Assembly: GCF_000272045.2 (NCBI RefSeq)
Contig: NZ_AJYZ02000041.1
Coordinates: forward strand, 105,703 to 169,702
Direction of reading: 5' to 3'
From: Vibrio crassostreae 9ZC13
Lineage (GTDB): Bacteria > Pseudomonadota > Gammaproteobacteria > Enterobacterales > Vibrionaceae
DNA: 64,000 bases
Part shown: positions 9,643-19,755 of the stretch, one piece after another
Numbering within the stretch: position 1 is the first letter of the stretch
Layout: each line of letters starts with the position of its first letter
The notes under the pieces: model-generated
Seen by the model: only the letters and a program-made list of their open reading frames with translations
Databases searched by the model: none
Told to the model about the DNA's origin: nothing
Program-made: the position numbers and the translations under genes

Positions 9643-9670
9643 CATATAGCGCGCAAAATTATGCGATCAA
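9643..9670 (-). promoter_or_regulatory. Candidate pilA promoter
   Basis: On the minus strand TTGATC and TATATG are separated by 16 bases, about 130 bases before the pilA start. It is a pattern match only. Confidence 0.35.
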
Positions 9671-9707
9671 CTTAAATAACTGCTTGAAATATTGATAATT
9701 CAGGCAA

Positions 9708-9738
9708 TAAAAAAGGCACCGTTATTAACAGTGCCTTT
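9708..9738 (-). terminator. Terminator of nadC (minus strand)
   Basis: The stem AAAGGCAC / GTGCCTTT (extended by flanking pairs) is followed by six T on the minus strand, 27 bases after the nadC stop. It separates nadC from pilA. Confidence 0.88.
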
Positions 9739-9764
9739 ACAGAAATTATTTATTATTCAGTAAA

Positions 9765-10736
<972 letters not shown>

Positions 10737-10789
10737 CTATGGGTAAGGTCACATCTTATTGTGCTAGCAGAAAAGAAAGTGAGACCAAG

Positions 10790-11338
10790 ATGACGATCAG
10801 CTTCAACGGATGGTATGACAACGCTCGGCATGTTCCTTCCCCGTATTTTGATGTTAGACCTAGCGTCGACGATATCTCTCTGCTGGTGGTTCACAACATT
10901 AGTTTACCTCCGGGGCAATTTGGTGGGCCTTACATCGAACAGTTTTTTACGGGCAAACTTGACCCGAAGGAACACCCGTTTTTTAAGGTGATTCACCAAA
11001 TGGGCGTGTCGGCGCACTGTTTGATTCGTCGCGATGGGGAAGTGGTGCAGTTCGTTTCTTTCTTAGACCGAGCTTGGCATGCTGGCCAGTCGAGCTTTGC
11101 AGGGCGTGAAAGGTGTAATGATTATTCGATTGGTATTGAACTGGAAGGCAGTGACTTTGTGGCTTATAGCGAGCAGCAGTATCAAGCGCTTGCCAAATTA
11201 ACAGAAACGATAGTATCGACGTTCCCTCAAATCACCAGCGAACGTATCACTGGCCATCAATACATAGCACCCCTGCGTAAAACTGACCCTGGCTTGGTGT
11301 TCGATTGGCAAAAATTTAAAAGAAAGCTCCAAGCTTAG
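10790..11338 (+). CDS. ampD: 1,6-anhydro-N-acetylmuramyl-L-alanine amidase AmpD
   Basis: This cytoplasmic zinc amidase removes the peptide from anhydro-muropeptides during cell-wall recycling. In species with AmpR/AmpC it limits beta-lactamase induction. The Amidase_2 fold shows VVHNISLPPGQFGG (first zinc His), SAHCLIRRDG, AWHAGQS, IGIELEG and the C-terminal ITGHQYIAPLRKTDPG with the second His and the Asp. The start at 10790 (182 residues) matches the family. An upstream in-frame ATG at 10739 adds an unconserved segment. No ampE follows, unlike in E. coli. Confidence 0.95.
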   Translation: MTISFNGWYDNARHVPSPYFDVRPSVDDISLLVVHNISLPPGQFGGPYIEQFFTGKLDPKEHPFFKVIHQMGVSAHCLIRRDGEVVQFVSFLDRAWHAGQSSFAGRERCNDYSIGIELEGSDFVAYSEQQYQALAKLTETIVSTFPQITSERITGHQYIAPLRKTDPGLVFDWQKFKRKLQA

Positions 11339-11637
11339 GCCTCTGTTTTTGACGATAGCCTTACCGCTGGTGGGCGTTGAATAGTCAACGCCTATCATAA
11401 TGACTTGTGAATTTTTGTTGTTGCGATGTAAAGAAAGTGGTGAAGAGAAGCGCATCAATAAATCGAGAGTGTGACGAGCTTATCAAACACTCATTTATTA
11501 AAACTTATGAACAGAATTTCCACCCTAAATGTGCGCTTGGTTCGATTTTTAAACGAGTGACACTAATCTTTCTGAAACAATTCATTTTTATCCTGAAACT
11601 TTCAAGCACGAACACTCCCCAAAAGTATTACCCCTGT

Positions 11638-11654
11638 AAATGGTAAGACCAATT
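11638..11654 (+). promoter_or_regulatory. Second PdhR operator-like site
   Basis: The sequence AAATGGTAAGACCAATT fits AATTGGTnnnACCAATT with one mismatch. It lies 137 bases (centre to centre) upstream of the perfect site. Binding is inferred. Confidence 0.6.
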
Positions 11655-11678
11655 TGGTTGCTGTTTTAAATTTCATTT

Positions 11679-11696
11679 GTTAAATCATGGTTAATT
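11679..11696 (+). promoter_or_regulatory. ArcA-like direct repeat
   Basis: Two GTTAA half-sites (11679 and 11690) are exactly 11 bases apart, the spacing known for ArcA direct repeats. pdhR-aceEF is ArcA-repressed in E. coli, and its conservation here is inferred. Confidence 0.4.
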
Positions 11697-11731
11697 CACG
11701 CTGTATTCTATGATGCAGGTCAATTTTAGGC

Positions 11732-11760
11732 TGGACAGTGGCGTTTTAATTATGTTAATT
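11732..11760 (+). promoter_or_regulatory. Candidate pdhR promoter
   Basis: TGGACA and TTAATT are separated by 17 bases. The perfect PdhR box would then fall at about +9 to +25, matching the repressing position known for E. coli pdhR. Confidence 0.5.
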
Positions 11761-11774
11761 TCTGCCCAACTTAA

Positions 11775-11791
11775 AATTGGTATTACCAATT
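11775..11791 (+). promoter_or_regulatory. PdhR operator, perfect palindrome
   Basis: AATTGGTATTACCAATT has 8-base arms around one central base and exactly fits the PdhR box. It lies 31 bases before the pdhR start. Autoregulation and pyruvate control of the pdh genes are expected. Confidence 0.88.
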
Positions 11792-11821
11792 GTCAGCGAA
11801 GAAAAAGAAGAACAACAAACT

Positions 11822-12583
11822 ATGGCTTATCAAAGGATTCGTCAGCCAAAACTCTCCGATGTTATCGAACAAGAGTTAGAAAGGTTGATAGTGGAAGGAA
11901 CACTGGCTCCAGGGCAGCAGCTGCCGCCTGAGCGCGAACTGGCGAAACAGTTCGATGTGTCTCGTCCTTCGATCCGAGAAGCGATACAACGTTTAGAAGC
12001 AAAACGCTTGCTTACTCGCCGTCAAGGTGGAGGTACGTTTGTTAGCGAAAATATCTGGAAAAGCTTTTCAGATCCTTTGCTTAATTTGTTGTCGTCCCAT
12101 TCTGAAACCCAACTAGACTTGTTGGAATCGCGTCATGCGATGGAAGGGATTTCGGCTTACTTCGCGGCATTGCGTGGCACTGATGAAGACTTTGCTCGAA
12201 TTCAAGCATGCCAAGAAAAAATTCGCGGTGCGCAAGATAAGGGTGATATTGAAGCCGAATCTGCAGCAGTGATGGCTTTTCTTATTGCTTTAACAGAGGC
12301 AGCGCACAATGTGGTGTTATTGCACATTGTTCGTAGCTTGGCTCCGTTACTCGAACAAAATGTCTTAGAAAATTTAAAGCTGTTGCATCGTCGTAAAGAC
12401 GTTGTGGAGAAAGTGAGTATACATCGAGCTAACATTGTAGATGCGATCGTTTCAGGACAGCCAGAACAGGCACGTGAAATGTCACACTCTCATTTAGCTT
12501 ACATCGAAGAAACATTGATGGATTTGACCAAAGAAGAATCGCGTCGCGAACGTTCTTTACGTCGAATTCAACAGGGTAAATAG
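11822..12583 (+). CDS. pdhR: Pyruvate dehydrogenase complex repressor PdhR
   Basis: PdhR is a GntR-family (FadR subfamily) regulator that leaves DNA when it binds pyruvate. An N-terminal winged helix (about 8-75, with [32 protein letters not shown] and RRQGGGTFV) is followed by the helical FCD sensor domain (about 90-225). I chose ATG 11822 ([13 protein letters not shown], 253 residues, E. coli 254), because the frame upstream runs through the operator. aceE follows after 62 bases, so the genes probably form one autoregulated unit. Confidence 0.96.
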   Translation: MAYQRIRQPKLSDVIEQELERLIVEGTLAPGQQLPPERELAKQFDVSRPSIREAIQRLEAKRLLTRRQGGGTFVSENIWKSFSDPLLNLLSSHSETQLDLLESRHAMEGISAYFAALRGTDEDFARIQACQEKIRGAQDKGDIEAESAAVMAFLIALTEAAHNVVLLHIVRSLAPLLEQNVLENLKLLHRRKDVVEKVSIHRANIVDAIVSGQPEQAREMSHSHLAYIEETLMDLTKEESRRERSLRRIQQGK

Positions 12584-12645
12584 CCGTAATACTTCGGCTT
12601 TTTACGTGTTTAGTAGAATCCAACTAACAAAAAGGATAGATCGCC

Positions 12646-15309
12646 ATGTCTGACATGAAGCATGACGTTGATGCTCTGGAAACTCAAGATTGGTTAGAAG
12701 CTCTTGAGTCAGTAGTACGTGAAGAAGGTGTAGAACGTGCACAGTTTTTACTAGAACAAGTTCTAGATAAAGCGCGTTTAGATGGTGTTGATATGGCTAC
12801 AGGCATCAACACAAACTACATCAACACAATTCCAGCAGCACAAGAGCCAGCTTACCCTGGTGACGTAACTCTTGAGCGTCGTATTCGTTCGATTATTCGC
12901 TGGAACGCAATCATGATCGTATTGCGTGCTTCTAAAAAAGACCTAGACCTTGGTGGTCACATGGCTTCTTACCAGTCAGCAGCAGCGTTCTACGAAGTAT
13001 GTTTCAACCACTTCTTCCGTGCTCCAAACGAGACTGACGGTGGCGATCTAGTTTATTACCAAGGTCACATCTCTCCAGGTATCTACTCTCGTGCATTCGT
13101 TGAAGGTCGTCTAACTGAAGAGCAGCTAGATAACTTCCGTCAAGAAGTTGATGGTAAAGGTATTCCTTCTTACCCGCACCCTAAACTGATGCCTGAGTTC
13201 TGGCAGTTCCCTACAGTATCTATGGGTCTAGGCCCGATCTCTGCGATCTACCAAGCGCGCTTCCTTAAGTACCTTGACGGCCGTGGTCTTAAAGATACTT
13301 CTGCTCAACGTGTATACGCTTTCCTAGGTGACGGTGAGATGGATGAGCCAGAATCACGTGGTGCTATCTCTTTCGCTGCGCGTGAGAAGCTAGACAACCT
13401 ATGTTTCCTAATCAACTGTAACCTACAGCGTCTAGACGGCCCTGTAATGGGTAACGGTAGCATCATCCAAGAACTTGAAGGCCTATTCAAAGGTGCAGGT
13501 TGGAACGTTGTTAAAGTTATCTGGGGTAGCAACTGGGATTCTCTACTAGCTAAAGACACTACTGGTAAGCTTCTTCAACTAATGAACGAAACTATCGATG
13601 GTGACTATCAGACATTCAAATCTAAAGATGGCGCATACGTACGTGAGCACTTCTTTGGTAAGTACCCAGAAACAGCTGCACTAGTTGCAGACATGACTGA
13701 CGACCAAATCTTCGAACTGAAGCGTGGTGGTCACGACTCTTCTAAACTGTTCGCTGCATTCAACAATGCAAAAGAGACAGGTGGCAAGCCAACAGTAATC
13801 CTAGCTAAGACAGTTAAAGGTTACGGCATGGGTGAAGCTGCAGAAGGTAAGAACATCGCTCACGGTGTTAAGAAGATGGACATGACTCACGTACAATACC
13901 TACGTGACCGTCTAGGCCTACAAGACATCCTTTCTGATGAGAAAGTGTCTGAGCTTCCTTACCTGACTCTAGAAGAAGGTTCTGCTGAGTACGAATACCT
14001 ACATGCTCGTCGTAAAGCCCTACAAGGTTACACGCCAGCACGTCTGCCTAAATTTACTCAAGAATTCAAAGTTCCTGAGCTAGACGCATTCGCACCTCTA
14101 CTAGGTGAACAGAAGCGTGATATCTCTACAACTATGGCTTATGTACGTACGCTAAACATCCTTCTTAAAGATAAGAACATTGGTAAGAACATCGTTCCTA
14201 TCATCTGTGATGAAGCTCGTACATTCGGTATGGAAGGTCTATTCCGTCAGGTTGGTATCTACAACCCACACGGTCAAGAATACACACCTGAAGATAAAGG
14301 CATCGTTTCTTACTACAAAGAAGCAACGTCTGGTCAAGTTCTTCAAGAAGGTATCAACGAACTAGGTTCTATGGCTTCATGGGTTGCTGCTGCAACTTCA
14401 TACAGCACAAACGATCTACCGATGATCCCGTTCTACATCTACTACTCAATGTTCGGTTTCCAACGTATTGGTGACATGGCATGGCTAGCAGGCGACCAAC
14501 AAGCTCGTGGCTTCCTATTAGGTGCTACTGCAGGTCGTACAACACTGAACGGTGAAGGTCTACAGCACGAAGATGGTCACTCGCACATCCAAGCGAACAC
14601 TATCCCTAACTGTATCTCTTACGACCCAACGTTTGCTTACGAGCTAGCAGTAATCATGCAAGACGGTATCCGTCGCATGTACGGTCCTGAGCAAGAGAAC
14701 GTTTACTACTACCTAACAGTAATGAACGAGAACTACGCAATGCCAGCAATGCCAGAAGGCGCTGAAGAAGGCATCCGTAAGGGTATCTACAAGCTTGAAT
14801 CTCACGCTGGTGCTAAGGGCAAAGTTCAACTAATGAGCTCTGGTACTATCATGAACGAAGCGCGTAAAGCCGCTGAAATTCTAAGCGAAGAGTACGGCGT
14901 AGCATCTGACGTATTCTCTGTAACGTCGTTCAACGAACTAACTCGTGACGGCCAAGCGGTAGAGCGTGACAACATGCTTCACCCAGAAGCTGAAGAGAAA
15001 GTACCGTACATCACGACTGTTCTTGGTAAAGAACCTGCAATCGCAGTGACTGACTACATGAAGAACTACGCTGAGCAAGTACGTGCGTACATGCCAACTG
15101 AGTCTTACAAAGTACTTGGTACAGATGGTTTCGGCCGTTCTGACAGCCGTGCAAACCTACGTCGTCACTTCGAAGTGAACGCTGGCTACATCGTAGTTGC
15201 AGCTCTAACTGAACTGGCTAAACGTGGTGACATCGAGAAATCTGTAGTTGTTGAAGCAATTGCTAAATTCGATATCGACACTGAAAAAACTAACCCGCAA
15301 TACGCATAA
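12646..15309 (+). CDS. aceE: Pyruvate dehydrogenase E1 component (homodimeric)
   Basis: E1 decarboxylates pyruvate with thiamine diphosphate and passes the acetyl group to the lipoyl arms of AceF. At 887 residues it is exactly E. coli size. The thiamine diphosphate/Mg motif is GDGEMDEPESRGA...LINCN (about residues 228-263), and the transketolase-like and C-terminal domains follow. The start has AAGGAT upstream. Codon use is strongly biased, as expected for a highly expressed gene. aceF starts 26 bases downstream. Confidence 0.98.
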   Translation: MSDMKHDVDALETQDWLEALESVVREEGVERAQFLLEQVLDKARLDGVDMATGINTNYINTIPAAQEPAYPGDVTLERRIRSIIRWNAIMIVLRASKKDLDLGGHMASYQSAAAFYEVCFNHFFRAPNETDGGDLVYYQGHISPGIYSRAFVEGRLTEEQLDNFRQEVDGKGIPSYPHPKLMPEFWQFPTVSMGLGPISAIYQARFLKYLDGRGLKDTSAQRVYAFLGDGEMDEPESRGAISFAAREKLDNLCFLINCNLQRLDGPVMGNGSIIQELEGLFKGAGWNVVKVIWGSNWDSLLAKDTTGKLLQLMNETIDGDYQTFKSKDGAYVREHFFGKYPETAALVADMTDDQIFELKRGGHDSSKLFAAFNNAKETGGKPTVILAKTVKGYGMGEAAEGKNIAHGVKKMDMTHVQYLRDRLGLQDILSDEKVSELPYLTLEEGSAEYEYLHARRKALQGYTPARLPKFTQEFKVPELDAFAPLLGEQKRDISTTMAYVRTLNILLKDKNIGKNIVPIICDEARTFGMEGLFRQVGIYNPHGQEYTPEDKGIVSYYKEATSGQVLQEGINELGSMASWVAAATSYSTNDLPMIPFYIYYSMFGFQRIGDMAWLAGDQQARGFLLGATAGRTTLNGEGLQHEDGHSHIQANTIPNCISYDPTFAYELAVIMQDGIRRMYGPEQENVYYYLTVMNENYAMPAMPEGAEEGIRKGIYKLESHAGAKGKVQLMSSGTIMNEARKAAEILSEEYGVASDVFSVTSFNELTRDGQAVERDNMLHPEAEEKVPYITTVLGKEPAIAVTDYMKNYAEQVRAYMPTESYKVLGTDGFGRSDSRANLRRHFEVNAGYIVVAALTELAKRGDIEKSVVVEAIAKFDIDTEKTNPQYA

Positions 15310-15335
15310 GACTGGCATTAAGGTAGGTAAATACA

Positions 15336-17273
15336 ATGACAATCGAAATTAATGTACCAGACATCGGTGCTGACGAGGTTGAAGTAACTGAGATTCTTGT
15401 AAACGTTGGCGACAAGGTTGAAGAAGAGCAGTCACTGATCACTGTTGAAGGCGACAAAGCTTCAATGGAAGTTCCAGCGTCTCAAGCGGGTATCGTTAAA
15501 GAAATCAAAGTAGCGGAAGGCGATTCAGTTTCTACTGGTTCTCTTATCATGATCTTTGAAGAGGCAGGCTCTCCTGCGGAAGGTGCTGCAGCAGCACCGG
15601 CTGCGCCAGCAGTTGAAGCGGCGGCACCAGTTGCTGCAGCTCCTGCAGCGGCAGCTGAGCTTAAAGAAGTTCACGTTCCTGACATCGGCGGTGATGAAGT
15701 TGAAGTAACTGAAATCATGGTTGCTATCGGTGACGCAGTAGAAGAAGAACAATCTCTTCTTACTGTTGAAGGTGACAAGGCTTCAATGGAAGTTCCTGCA
15801 CCATTCGCTGGTATCGTTAAAGAAATCAAGATCGCTTCTGGTGATTCAGTATCTACTGGTTCTCTAGTAATGATTTTCTCTGTAGAAACAGGTGAAGTAG
15901 CGGGCTCTGGCGCTCCAGTTGCAGCAGCTCCTGCTCCAGCGGCGGCACCAGTTGCAGCGGCTCCAGCAGCATCAGCTGAAAAAGAAGTAAACGTTCCTGA
16001 TATCGGTGGTGACGAAGTAGAAGTTACTGAAATCATGGTAGCGGTTGGCGATACAGTAGAAGAAGAGCAATCTCTAATTACTGTTGAAGGCGACAAAGCT
16101 TCAATGGAAGTTCCTGCACCATTCGCTGGTACAGTAAAAGAGATCAAGATTGCAGCTGGCGACAAAGTGTCAACTGGCTCTCTAATCATGACTTTCGTCG
16201 TGGCCGGCACTCCGGTTGAAGGCGCAGCGCCTGCTCCTGTTGCAGCACCTGCACAAGCAGCAGCTCCAGCGGCGGCACCTGCTCCTAAAGCAGAAGCACC
16301 TGCAGCGGCTCCAGCAGCTGGCGACTTCCAAGAGAACGGTGACTACGCGCACGCTTCTCCAGTAGTTCGTCGTCTAGCTCGTGAATTTGGCGTTAACCTT
16401 TCTAAGGTTAAAGGTACTGGTCGTAAGAGCCGTATCCTTAAAGAAGACGTTCAGTCTTACGTTAAAGATGCACTTAAGCGTCTTGAGTCTGGTGCAGCGG
16501 CATCTGGCAAAGGCGGCGATGGTTCTGCTCTTGGTCTACTACCATGGCCAAAAGTTGACTTCAGCAAGTTCGGCGAAACTGAAGTTCAGAAACTTTCTAA
16601 GATCAAGAAAATTTCTGGCGCAAACCTACACCGTAACTGGGTAATGATCCCTCACGTTACACAGTGGGATAACGCTGACATCACTGAGCTAGAAGCATTC
16701 CGTAAAGAACAGAACGCAATCGAAGCGAAGAAAGACACTGGCATGAAGATCACTCCACTTGTGTTCATCATGAAAGCTGTTGCTAAAGCGCTAGAAGCAT
16801 TCCCAGCGTTTAACTCTTCTCTTTCTGAAGATGGCGAAAGCATCATTCTTAAGAAGTACGTAAACGTGGGTATCGCTGTTGATACACCAAACGGTCTAGT
16901 TGTTCCTGTCTTCAAAGACGTGAACAAGAAAGGCATTTACGAGCTATCTGAAGAGCTAATGGCTGTTTCTAAGAAAGCACGTTCTGGTAAGCTAACAGCG
17001 GCAGACATGCAAGGCGGTTGTTTCACAATCTCTAGCCTTGGTGGTATTGGCGGCACTGCATTTACTCCAATCGTAAATGCTCCAGAAGTAGGTATCCTAG
17101 GTGTATCTAAGTCTGAAATTAAGCCAGTTTGGAATGGTAAAGAGTTCCAACCACGTCTACAGCTTCCACTGTCTCTATCATACGACCACCGTGTGATCGA
17201 TGGTGCTGAAGGTGCACGCTTCATTACTTTCCTAAACAGCGCACTATCTGACATTCGTCGTCTAGTACTGTAA
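15336..17273 (+). CDS. aceF: Pyruvate dehydrogenase E2, dihydrolipoamide acetyltransferase
   Basis: E2 is the core of the complex and transfers the acetyl group to CoA. Three lipoyl domains follow one another, each with the motif EGDKASMEV, so lysines 41, 148 and 254 are the lipoylation sites. Ala/Pro-rich linkers separate them. The E1/E3-binding domain ([14 protein letters not shown]) and the catalytic domain with the active-site motif DHRVIDG (His618) complete the 645 residues. E. coli also has three lipoyl domains. The lipoyl-coding segments are nearly identical at DNA level. Confidence 0.97.
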   Translation: MTIEINVPDIGADEVEVTEILVNVGDKVEEEQSLITVEGDKASMEVPASQAGIVKEIKVAEGDSVSTGSLIMIFEEAGSPAEGAAAAPAAPAVEAAAPVAAAPAAAAELKEVHVPDIGGDEVEVTEIMVAIGDAVEEEQSLLTVEGDKASMEVPAPFAGIVKEIKIASGDSVSTGSLVMIFSVETGEVAGSGAPVAAAPAPAAAPVAAAPAASAEKEVNVPDIGGDEVEVTEIMVAVGDTVEEEQSLITVEGDKASMEVPAPFAGTVKEIKIAAGDKVSTGSLIMTFVVAGTPVEGAAPAPVAAPAQAAAPAAAPAPKAEAPAAAPAAGDFQENGDYAHASPVVRRLAREFGVNLSKVKGTGRKSRILKEDVQSYVKDALKRLESGAAASGKGGDGSALGLLPWPKVDFSKFGETEVQKLSKIKKISGANLHRNWVMIPHVTQWDNADITELEAFRKEQNAIEAKKDTGMKITPLVFIMKAVAKALEAFPAFNSSLSEDGESIILKKYVNVGIAVDTPNGLVVPVFKDVNKKGIYELSEELMAVSKKARSGKLTAADMQGGCFTISSLGGIGGTAFTPIVNAPEVGILGVSKSEIKPVWNGKEFQPRLQLPLSLSYDHRVIDGAEGARFITFLNSALSDIRRLVL

Positions 17274-17287
17274 TTGAGAAAGTAATT

Positions 17288-17315
17288 ATTAAGGTGACTT
17301 TCGGGTCACCTTAAT
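17288..17315 (+). terminator. Hairpin terminator between aceF and lpd
   Basis: The stem ATTAAGGTGAC / GTCACCTTAAT with a 6-base loop is followed by a weak T-rich tract. It may end or attenuate the pdhR-aceEF transcript, leaving lpd partly independent. Confidence 0.7.
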
Positions 17316-17411
17316 TCTTTATATAAAGACTATTTTTAGACAACAGTTTCCTGCATTTCTCATAATCTGATGGGGAATTGTTGTCTAGCTCACAGGCTAA
17401 CTTAAAGCTAC

Positions 17412-17439
17412 TTTCACACTGTTAACATCTCTGTAAAAT
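17412..17439 (+). promoter_or_regulatory. Candidate lpd promoter
   Basis: TTTCAC and TAAAAT are separated by 16 bases, about 75 bases before lpd. A separate lpd promoter is known in E. coli, where Lpd also serves other complexes. Confidence 0.4.
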
Positions 17440-17515
17440 GTTTCCTGTTTGAAAGCCCAATAATTTTAAGAACATCTACTCAGCCTGTTAGGGATAATGA
17501 CTACAAGAGGTCACA

Positions 17516-18946
17516 ATGAGCAAAGAAATTAAAGCCCAAGTTGTTGTACTTGGTTCAGGTCCTGCTGGTTACTCAGCGGCATTCCGTTGTGCGGATTTAG
17601 GTCTAGAAACAGTACTAGTTGAACGTTACAGCACTCTTGGTGGTGTATGTCTAAACGTTGGTTGTATTCCATCAAAAGCACTTCTTCACGTTTCTAAAGT
17701 AATCGAAGAAGCTAAAGCGATGGCAGAGCACGGCGTTGTATTCGGCGAGCCACAAACGGACATCAACAAGATCCGTATCTGGAAAGAAAAAGTAGTTGAT
17801 CAACTAACTGGCGGTCTTGGCGGTATGGCTAAGATGCGTAACGTTACTGTTGTTAACGGTTTCGGTAAGTTCACAGGTCCTAACAGCATTCTTGTTGAAG
17901 GCGAAGGCGAAGCAACAACTGTTAACTTCGACAACGCAATCATTGCTGCGGGTTCTCGCCCAATCAAACTTCCTTTCATCCCACATGAAGACCCACGTAT
18001 TTGGGATTCTACGGATGCACTAGAACTAAACGAAGTACCTGAAAAACTGCTTATCATGGGCGGCGGTATCATCGGTCTTGAGATGGGTACGGTTTACCAC
18101 TCTCTAGGTTCTAAAGTTGAAGTTGTAGAGATGTTCGATCAAGTTATCCCTGCTGCGGATAAAGACATCGTTAAAGTTTTCACTAAGCGCATTAAGAACA
18201 AGTTCAAGCTAATGCTTGAAACTAAAGTGACTGCTGTTGAAGCAAAAGAAGACGGTATCTACGTTTCAATGGAAGGCAAAAAAGCACCAGCTGAAGCTGA
18301 ACGCTACGATGCTGTTCTTGTTGCTATCGGTCGTGTTCCAAACGGTGCACTTATCGACGCTGAAAAAGCGGGTATCGAAGTTGATGAGCGTGGTTTCATC
18401 AATGTTGATAAGCAAATGCGTACTAACGTTCCTCACATCCACGCGATCGGTGATGTTGTTGGTCAACCAATGCTTGCTCACAAAGGTGTGCATGAAGGTC
18501 ACGTAGCTGCTGAAGTTATCTCTGGTAAGAAGCACTACTTCGACCCTAAAGTAATCCCATCAATTGCGTACACTGAGCCAGAAGTTGCTTGGGTAGGTAA
18601 GACTGAGAAAGAAGCGAAAGCTGAAGGCATCAATTACGAAGTTGCTACTTTCCCTTGGGCTGCTTCTGGTCGTGCAATCGCTTCTGACTGTGCAGACGGC
18701 GTGACTAAGATGATCTTCGATAAAGATACTCATCGCGTAATCGGTGGTGCTGTTGTTGGTACTAACGGTGGTGAACTTCTTGGCGAAATCGGCCTAGCGA
18801 TCGAAATGGGTTGTGATGCAGAAGATATCGCACTTACTATCCACGCTCACCCAACTCTACACGAGTCTGTTGGTCTAGCTGCGGAAGTATTCGAAGGTTC
18901 AATCACTGACCTTCCAAACAAAAAAGCAGTGAAAAAGAAGAAGTAA
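17516..18946 (+). CDS. lpd: Dihydrolipoamide dehydrogenase (E3)
   Basis: Lpd reoxidises the lipoyl groups of the pyruvate and 2-oxoglutarate dehydrogenases and of the glycine cleavage system, reducing NAD. The 476-residue FAD enzyme shows the dinucleotide fold VVLGSGPAGYSAA, the redox disulphide CLNVGC (Cys45, Cys50), a second NAD fold (IMGGGIIGLEMG) and the catalytic HAHPTLHE. It has AAGAGGT before the ATG. It lies 242 bases after aceF, with its own terminator and promoter signals between. Confidence 0.98.
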   Translation: MSKEIKAQVVVLGSGPAGYSAAFRCADLGLETVLVERYSTLGGVCLNVGCIPSKALLHVSKVIEEAKAMAEHGVVFGEPQTDINKIRIWKEKVVDQLTGGLGGMAKMRNVTVVNGFGKFTGPNSILVEGEGEATTVNFDNAIIAAGSRPIKLPFIPHEDPRIWDSTDALELNEVPEKLLIMGGGIIGLEMGTVYHSLGSKVEVVEMFDQVIPAADKDIVKVFTKRIKNKFKLMLETKVTAVEAKEDGIYVSMEGKKAPAEAERYDAVLVAIGRVPNGALIDAEKAGIEVDERGFINVDKQMRTNVPHIHAIGDVVGQPMLAHKGVHEGHVAAEVISGKKHYFDPKVIPSIAYTEPEVAWVGKTEKEAKAEGINYEVATFPWAASGRAIASDCADGVTKMIFDKDTHRVIGGAVVGTNGGELLGEIGLAIEMGCDAEDIALTIHAHPTLHESVGLAAEVFEGSITDLPNKKAVKKKK

Positions 18947-18975
18947 TTCTTTCTTAGTCACTCGCTAATGTTTTT

Positions 18976-19006
18976 AAAAGCCGCTGATTTGTCAGCGGCT
19001 TTTTTA
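18976..19006 (+). terminator. Intrinsic terminator of lpd
   Basis: The stem AAAAGCCGCTGA / TCAGCGGCTTTT with a 4-base loop is followed by a T run, 30 bases after the lpd stop. Confidence 0.92.
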
Positions 19007-19018
19007 TGTCTGAAGTAA

Positions 19019-19083
19019 GGCGCAGGAACGTTTCACTCCGAGATGCGAGTACGCTGCGCTCCGGGATACGAAGAGCGAGTGCT
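19019..19083. repeat. Probable dispersed repeat between lpd and luxR
   Basis: This GC-rich stretch resembles the intergenic repeats I associate with Vibrio genomes. On the minus strand it contains ACTCGC twice, the core of the heptamer array at 3516-3571. Only these sub-motifs can be matched within the window, so the call is tentative. Confidence 0.4.
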
Positions 19084-19089
19084 AAAAAC

Positions 19090-19128
19090 AAAAAAGGATT
19101 GACGCAATACGCCAATCCCTAAGTTTTT
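19090..19128 (-). terminator. Terminator of luxR (minus strand)
   Basis: On the minus strand AGGGATTGGCG pairs with CGTCAATCCTT (with G-U pairs), then six T follow. It is nearly the same sequence as the yacG terminator at 3478-3508. The plus-strand T run at 19124-19130 may make it bidirectional. Confidence 0.78.
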
Positions 19129-19149
19129 TTCGAAGACCGAATTTCAAAT

Positions 19150-19755
19150 CTATTTATAAATGCACAGCATGTTCAAATAGCTATCCGTTAAGCTTGAAAG
19201 CTCTTCTGGCGTTTCTACACGTTTCGCTTGGATGAATAGCGAGTAGCAAATGCCGTGGAATAGATTCGCTAGATGTTTAGGGTCGTGATCGTCACAGACT
19301 TCGCCGCGTTCAATCGCTTTGCTAAACATGTTTTGTACTAACATTTGGTTAGTGCGGTTCGTTGTTACGAATAGCGGCCATACTTCATCACGAGTCGAAG
19401 CGCTCCATTCGAACCATACATTTAACCAATGGCTATCTTGAGCCACTAACGTCACCATTTCAGTCGCAATATTATGTAGGTTTTGTTTTGCGTGAATATC
19501 CAGATCGATATTGTCTGAAAGGAAGTTAGAGAATTGGCGTACAACGTGATTTAGTACTTCATCAACCAGATCTTCACGGGTTGGGAAGTAGTTAAATACC
19601 GTTGCGACAGACACCTGAGCGATGTCTGCAATATCAGCGTGTCCACCACGACCGATGCCGCGGCGAGAGAATACCTCAAGAGCGATTTCCATCAATTGAA
19701 GTTTTCTTTTTAAAGGTGAAAGCCTAGTTCTAGGTCTCTTAGATATTGAGTCCAT
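19150..19755 (-). CDS. luxR: Quorum-sensing master regulator, LuxR/HapR/OpaR/SmcR type
   Basis: This is a TetR-family DNA-binding protein that controls the high-cell-density programme (luminescence, proteases, biofilm, competence) in vibrios. It is not related to V. fischeri LuxR. The N-terminus MDSISKRPRTRLSPLKRK and the helix-turn-helix around IADIAQVSVATVFNYFPTREDLVDEVLNH are near-identical, from memory, to V. harveyi LuxR. The ligand-pocket region FHGICYSLF is present. At 201 residues it ends ...LNMLCIYK, a few residues short of the 205 I recall for V. harveyi. The neighbour hpt is also next to hapR in V. cholerae. Confidence 0.95.
   Translation of the reverse strand: MDSISKRPRTRLSPLKRKLQLMEIALEVFSRRGIGRGGHADIADIAQVSVATVFNYFPTREDLVDEVLNHVVRQFSNFLSDNIDLDIHAKQNLHNIATEMVTLVAQDSHWLNVWFEWSASTRDEVWPLFVTTNRTNQMLVQNMFSKAIERGEVCDDHDPKHLANLFHGICYSLFIQAKRVETPEELSSLTDSYLNMLCIYK

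Larger units (their letters stand above)
11339..11821 (+). other. Spacer between ampD and pdhR with the pdh control region
   Basis: No credible gene lies here. The 5' part has a hairpin GGCGTTGA / TCAACGCC (11373-11380 with 11385-11392), possibly the end of the ampD transcript although there is no T run. The 3' part holds the two PdhR-like operators, an ArcA-like direct repeat and a promoter-like pair, listed separately. Confidence 0.7.

Noticed and set aside
11407..11646. Open frame of 79 codons between ampD and pdhR
   Set aside because: It has no family resemblance and a poor start, and it runs into the distal PdhR operator.
15671..16210. Open frame of 179 codons antisense to aceF
   Set aside because: It is a by-product of the biased codons and Ala/Pro-rich repeats of the lipoyl domains, with Ser/Thr/Pro-rich low-complexity translation.
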